The notes under the pieces were generated by a model. It was not told the DNA's origin and searched no databases. It was given only the letters and a program-made list of their open reading frames with translations. Shown here piece by piece: positions 63,026 through 64,000 of a stretch of 64,000 bases of DNA. Position numbers and translations under genes: made by a program. How positions within the stretch are numbered: the first letter of the stretch is position 1; the number at the start of each line of letters is the position of its first letter. Origin of the DNA: CAZUAQ01 sp964618455 (GTDB lineage Bacteria > Planctomycetota > Phycisphaerae > UBA1845 > PWPN01); assembly GCA_964618455.1 (NCBI GenBank), contig CAZUAQ010000008.1, forward strand, positions 84,582-148,581, in the 5' to 3' direction.

Positions 63026-63261
63026 ATGCTCTGCCTGCCTTTCCTGACGGGAGTCGAGTCAAACGCGATTGTAGCGCCATCGGCCGAAGGTGCGAAGAGC
63101 CGACCCGCGGAAGCGGGCGACTCGCGGCGGTCGATGCGACAGCATGCGGGAAAGCGCGATATGATGGGACGTGCCGAGCAGGTGTGTAAGAAGCGCAGGG
63201 ACCGCCCCTTTCCCTGATAAAGCATCGCACACATGATCCAGGGCAAACGTGGAGGTGCCCG

Positions 63262-63828
63262 ATGCGCCGCAGGGCGATGACATTCAGTGAGACGTTGATC
63301 GTGGCGATGCTGGTCGGCGCGGCGTTGCTGCTGGTGGCGTTGGGGATCGCCACCGTCCGCACCGACCTGCGGACGCACCAGACGTGGGAGTTGCTCGCCA
63401 GGCTGGATGACGCGCTGAACGCCTATTACGGCTCGACGGGGTCGTGGCCCGTGGATCCCCGCGCGACGGCGGAACGGTCGTCGGCGAGCGGGGCGAGCGA
63501 ATCCACCGTCATCGTCCTCGCCGCCTTGCAGCGGACCCCGAAGTCCGACCAGGTGTTGGAGCGCGTGCCGGAGGTGCTGCGCCGCGAATCGTACGAGCCG
63601 GACGTGTGGATCGTCGTGGACGGCTGGGGCCGACCGCTGCGCTGCATGACCGCCAACTCACCGCGCACGCTCGAACGCCAGGCGGTGGCCGCCAACGGGG
63701 GCAAGCCCATCTTCGTCAGCGCCGGCGGCGACGGCCGATTCGGCCTCGACGACGTGGCCGATGCCGCCGACAACCTCCTCATCCGACCGACCCCCCTCGA
63801 AACCCCCGAGCCCGAAGCCGCGCCCTGA
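63262..63828 (+). CDS. Prepilin-like protein with GspG-like tail
   Basis: 188 residues after GGAGGTGCCCG. The N terminus RRRAMTFSETLIVAMLVGAA has a prepilin-like shape (basic leader, then Ala-Met-Thr-Phe-Ser-Glu, hydrophobic helix), with Glu five residues after the cut as in FTLIE. The tail, DGWGRPLRCM followed by SAGGDGRFGLDDVADAADN, matches major pseudopilins (D-W-G-x-P ... G-x-D-G-x-x-G-x-x-D-D), including Ca2+-binding Asp residues. It would be part of a secretion pseudopilus. It may belong with an operon continuing past the window, but 172 bases beyond it hold no gene. Confidence 0.75.
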   Translation: MRRRAMTFSETLIVAMLVGAALLLVALGIATVRTDLRTHQTWELLARLDDALNAYYGSTGSWPVDPRATAERSSASGASESTVIVLAALQRTPKSDQVLERVPEVLRRESYEPDVWIVVDGWGRPLRCMTANSPRTLERQAVAANGGKPIFVSAGGDGRFGLDDVADAADNLLIRPTPLETPEPEAAP

Positions 63829-64000
63829 TCGCGCGAGCGACCTGCCGCGCCCTTCCTCAAAGCATGGGCGTGAAGTCGTCGCTTGGCCGGAGCCAAAGGG
63901 ATGTCGGAAGTCTTAAAGGGGCTCATCTGCAACAAAGACTCCCGGCGGCTCTGTAGAAAACCCTTGATGTTCGGCGCCTGTTAGGTTGCGCCCTTGGAGT
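63829..64000. other. Terminal intergenic stretch
   Basis: 172 bases at the right edge with no supported gene. Short A/T-richer parts occur near 63890-63970 (for example TCTTAAAGGGG and GTAGAAAACCC). A following gene may begin beyond the window. Confidence 0.4.

Overview
The window is visibly G+C-rich and gene-dense, with uncluttered bacterial operons. It looks like a chromosome segment of a member of the Planctomycetota, probably Phycisphaerae-like or a close environmental relative. This rests on gene content: a DUF1080-ThuA sugar-degradation protein, Gfo/Idh/MocA oxidoreductases (one with a Tat signal), PfkB sugar kinases, a heparinase-like lyase, pseudopilins of the FTLIE/H-X9-DG type, a PEP-CTERM protein, short Cys-x2-Cys zinc ribbons attached to membrane proteins, and very large secreted repeat proteins. 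I see no rRNA, tRNA, transposase, integrase, phage gene or CRISPR array.

Layout. 1-5.5 kb: a truncated membrane protein, a PLP aminotransferase and a large secreted protein. 5.6-9.6 kb: the DUF1080-ThuA protein, then a minus-strand ECF sigma / anti-sigma-like / secreted-protein operon. 9.8-15.7 kb: an oxidoreductase, a TPR protein, an unknown planctomycete protein, a PEP-CTERM protein and an enolase-superfamily enzyme. 16.2-24.8 kb: two giant exported proteins, an M4 metalloprotease with a calcium-binding stalk and a PKD plus nine-repeat SbsA-like protein. 24.9-30.2 kb: a minus-strand cluster with a PfkB kinase, a polytopic glycosyltransferase-like protein and a heparinase II/III-like lyase. 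30.3-34.6 kb: small exported proteins, an arsR-type regulator with a clear promoter and operator, an apparently exported arsenate-reductase-like phosphatase and an MFS transporter. 35-43.7 kb: a DHH phosphoesterase, an orphan PqqD-like protein, two secreted unknown proteins and a beta-helix protein of lower G+C. 43.8-48 kb: an oxidoreductase, a PfkB kinase, a DUF962-like protein and a K+ channel. 48-53.2 kb: lepA, small unknowns, a ComEA-like protein and a GPH-type transporter. 53.2-64 kb: a HAD hydrolase, membrane proteins, a nicotinate phosphoribosyltransferase-like enzyme, pseudopilins, a short-form N-acetylglutamate synthase, glyA and an FAH-family hydrolase.

Taken together, the window suggests a heterotroph that degrades complex carbohydrate. 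Exported lyases and hydrolases (2.4-7.2 and 28-30 kb), sugar transporters (51.6 kb, possibly 33 kb), sugar dehydrogenases (9.8 and 43.9 kb), an acid-sugar dehydratase-like enolase (14.6 kb) and two PfkB kinases (24.9 and 45.2 kb) would form a dispersed catabolic toolkit. This is inferred from families, not shown directly.

The most unusual items are: (i) the arsR unit, where promoter, 10-bp inverted repeat and ribosome binding site overlap and the reductase-like gene encodes a signal peptide with a second possible cytosolic start; (ii) a GPH transporter with a C-terminal zinc ribbon; (iii) a zinc-ribbon membrane protein with a 138-bp internal tandem duplication; (iv) a secreted protein with a pseudopilin-like segment at its C terminus; (v) three dispersed copies of an imperfect hairpin repeat in gene-free gaps, plus a fourth, different large hairpin after the arsenate-reductase-like gene; and (vi) a K+ channel with an altered selectivity filter. 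I do not see one convincing, wholly new multi-gene system.
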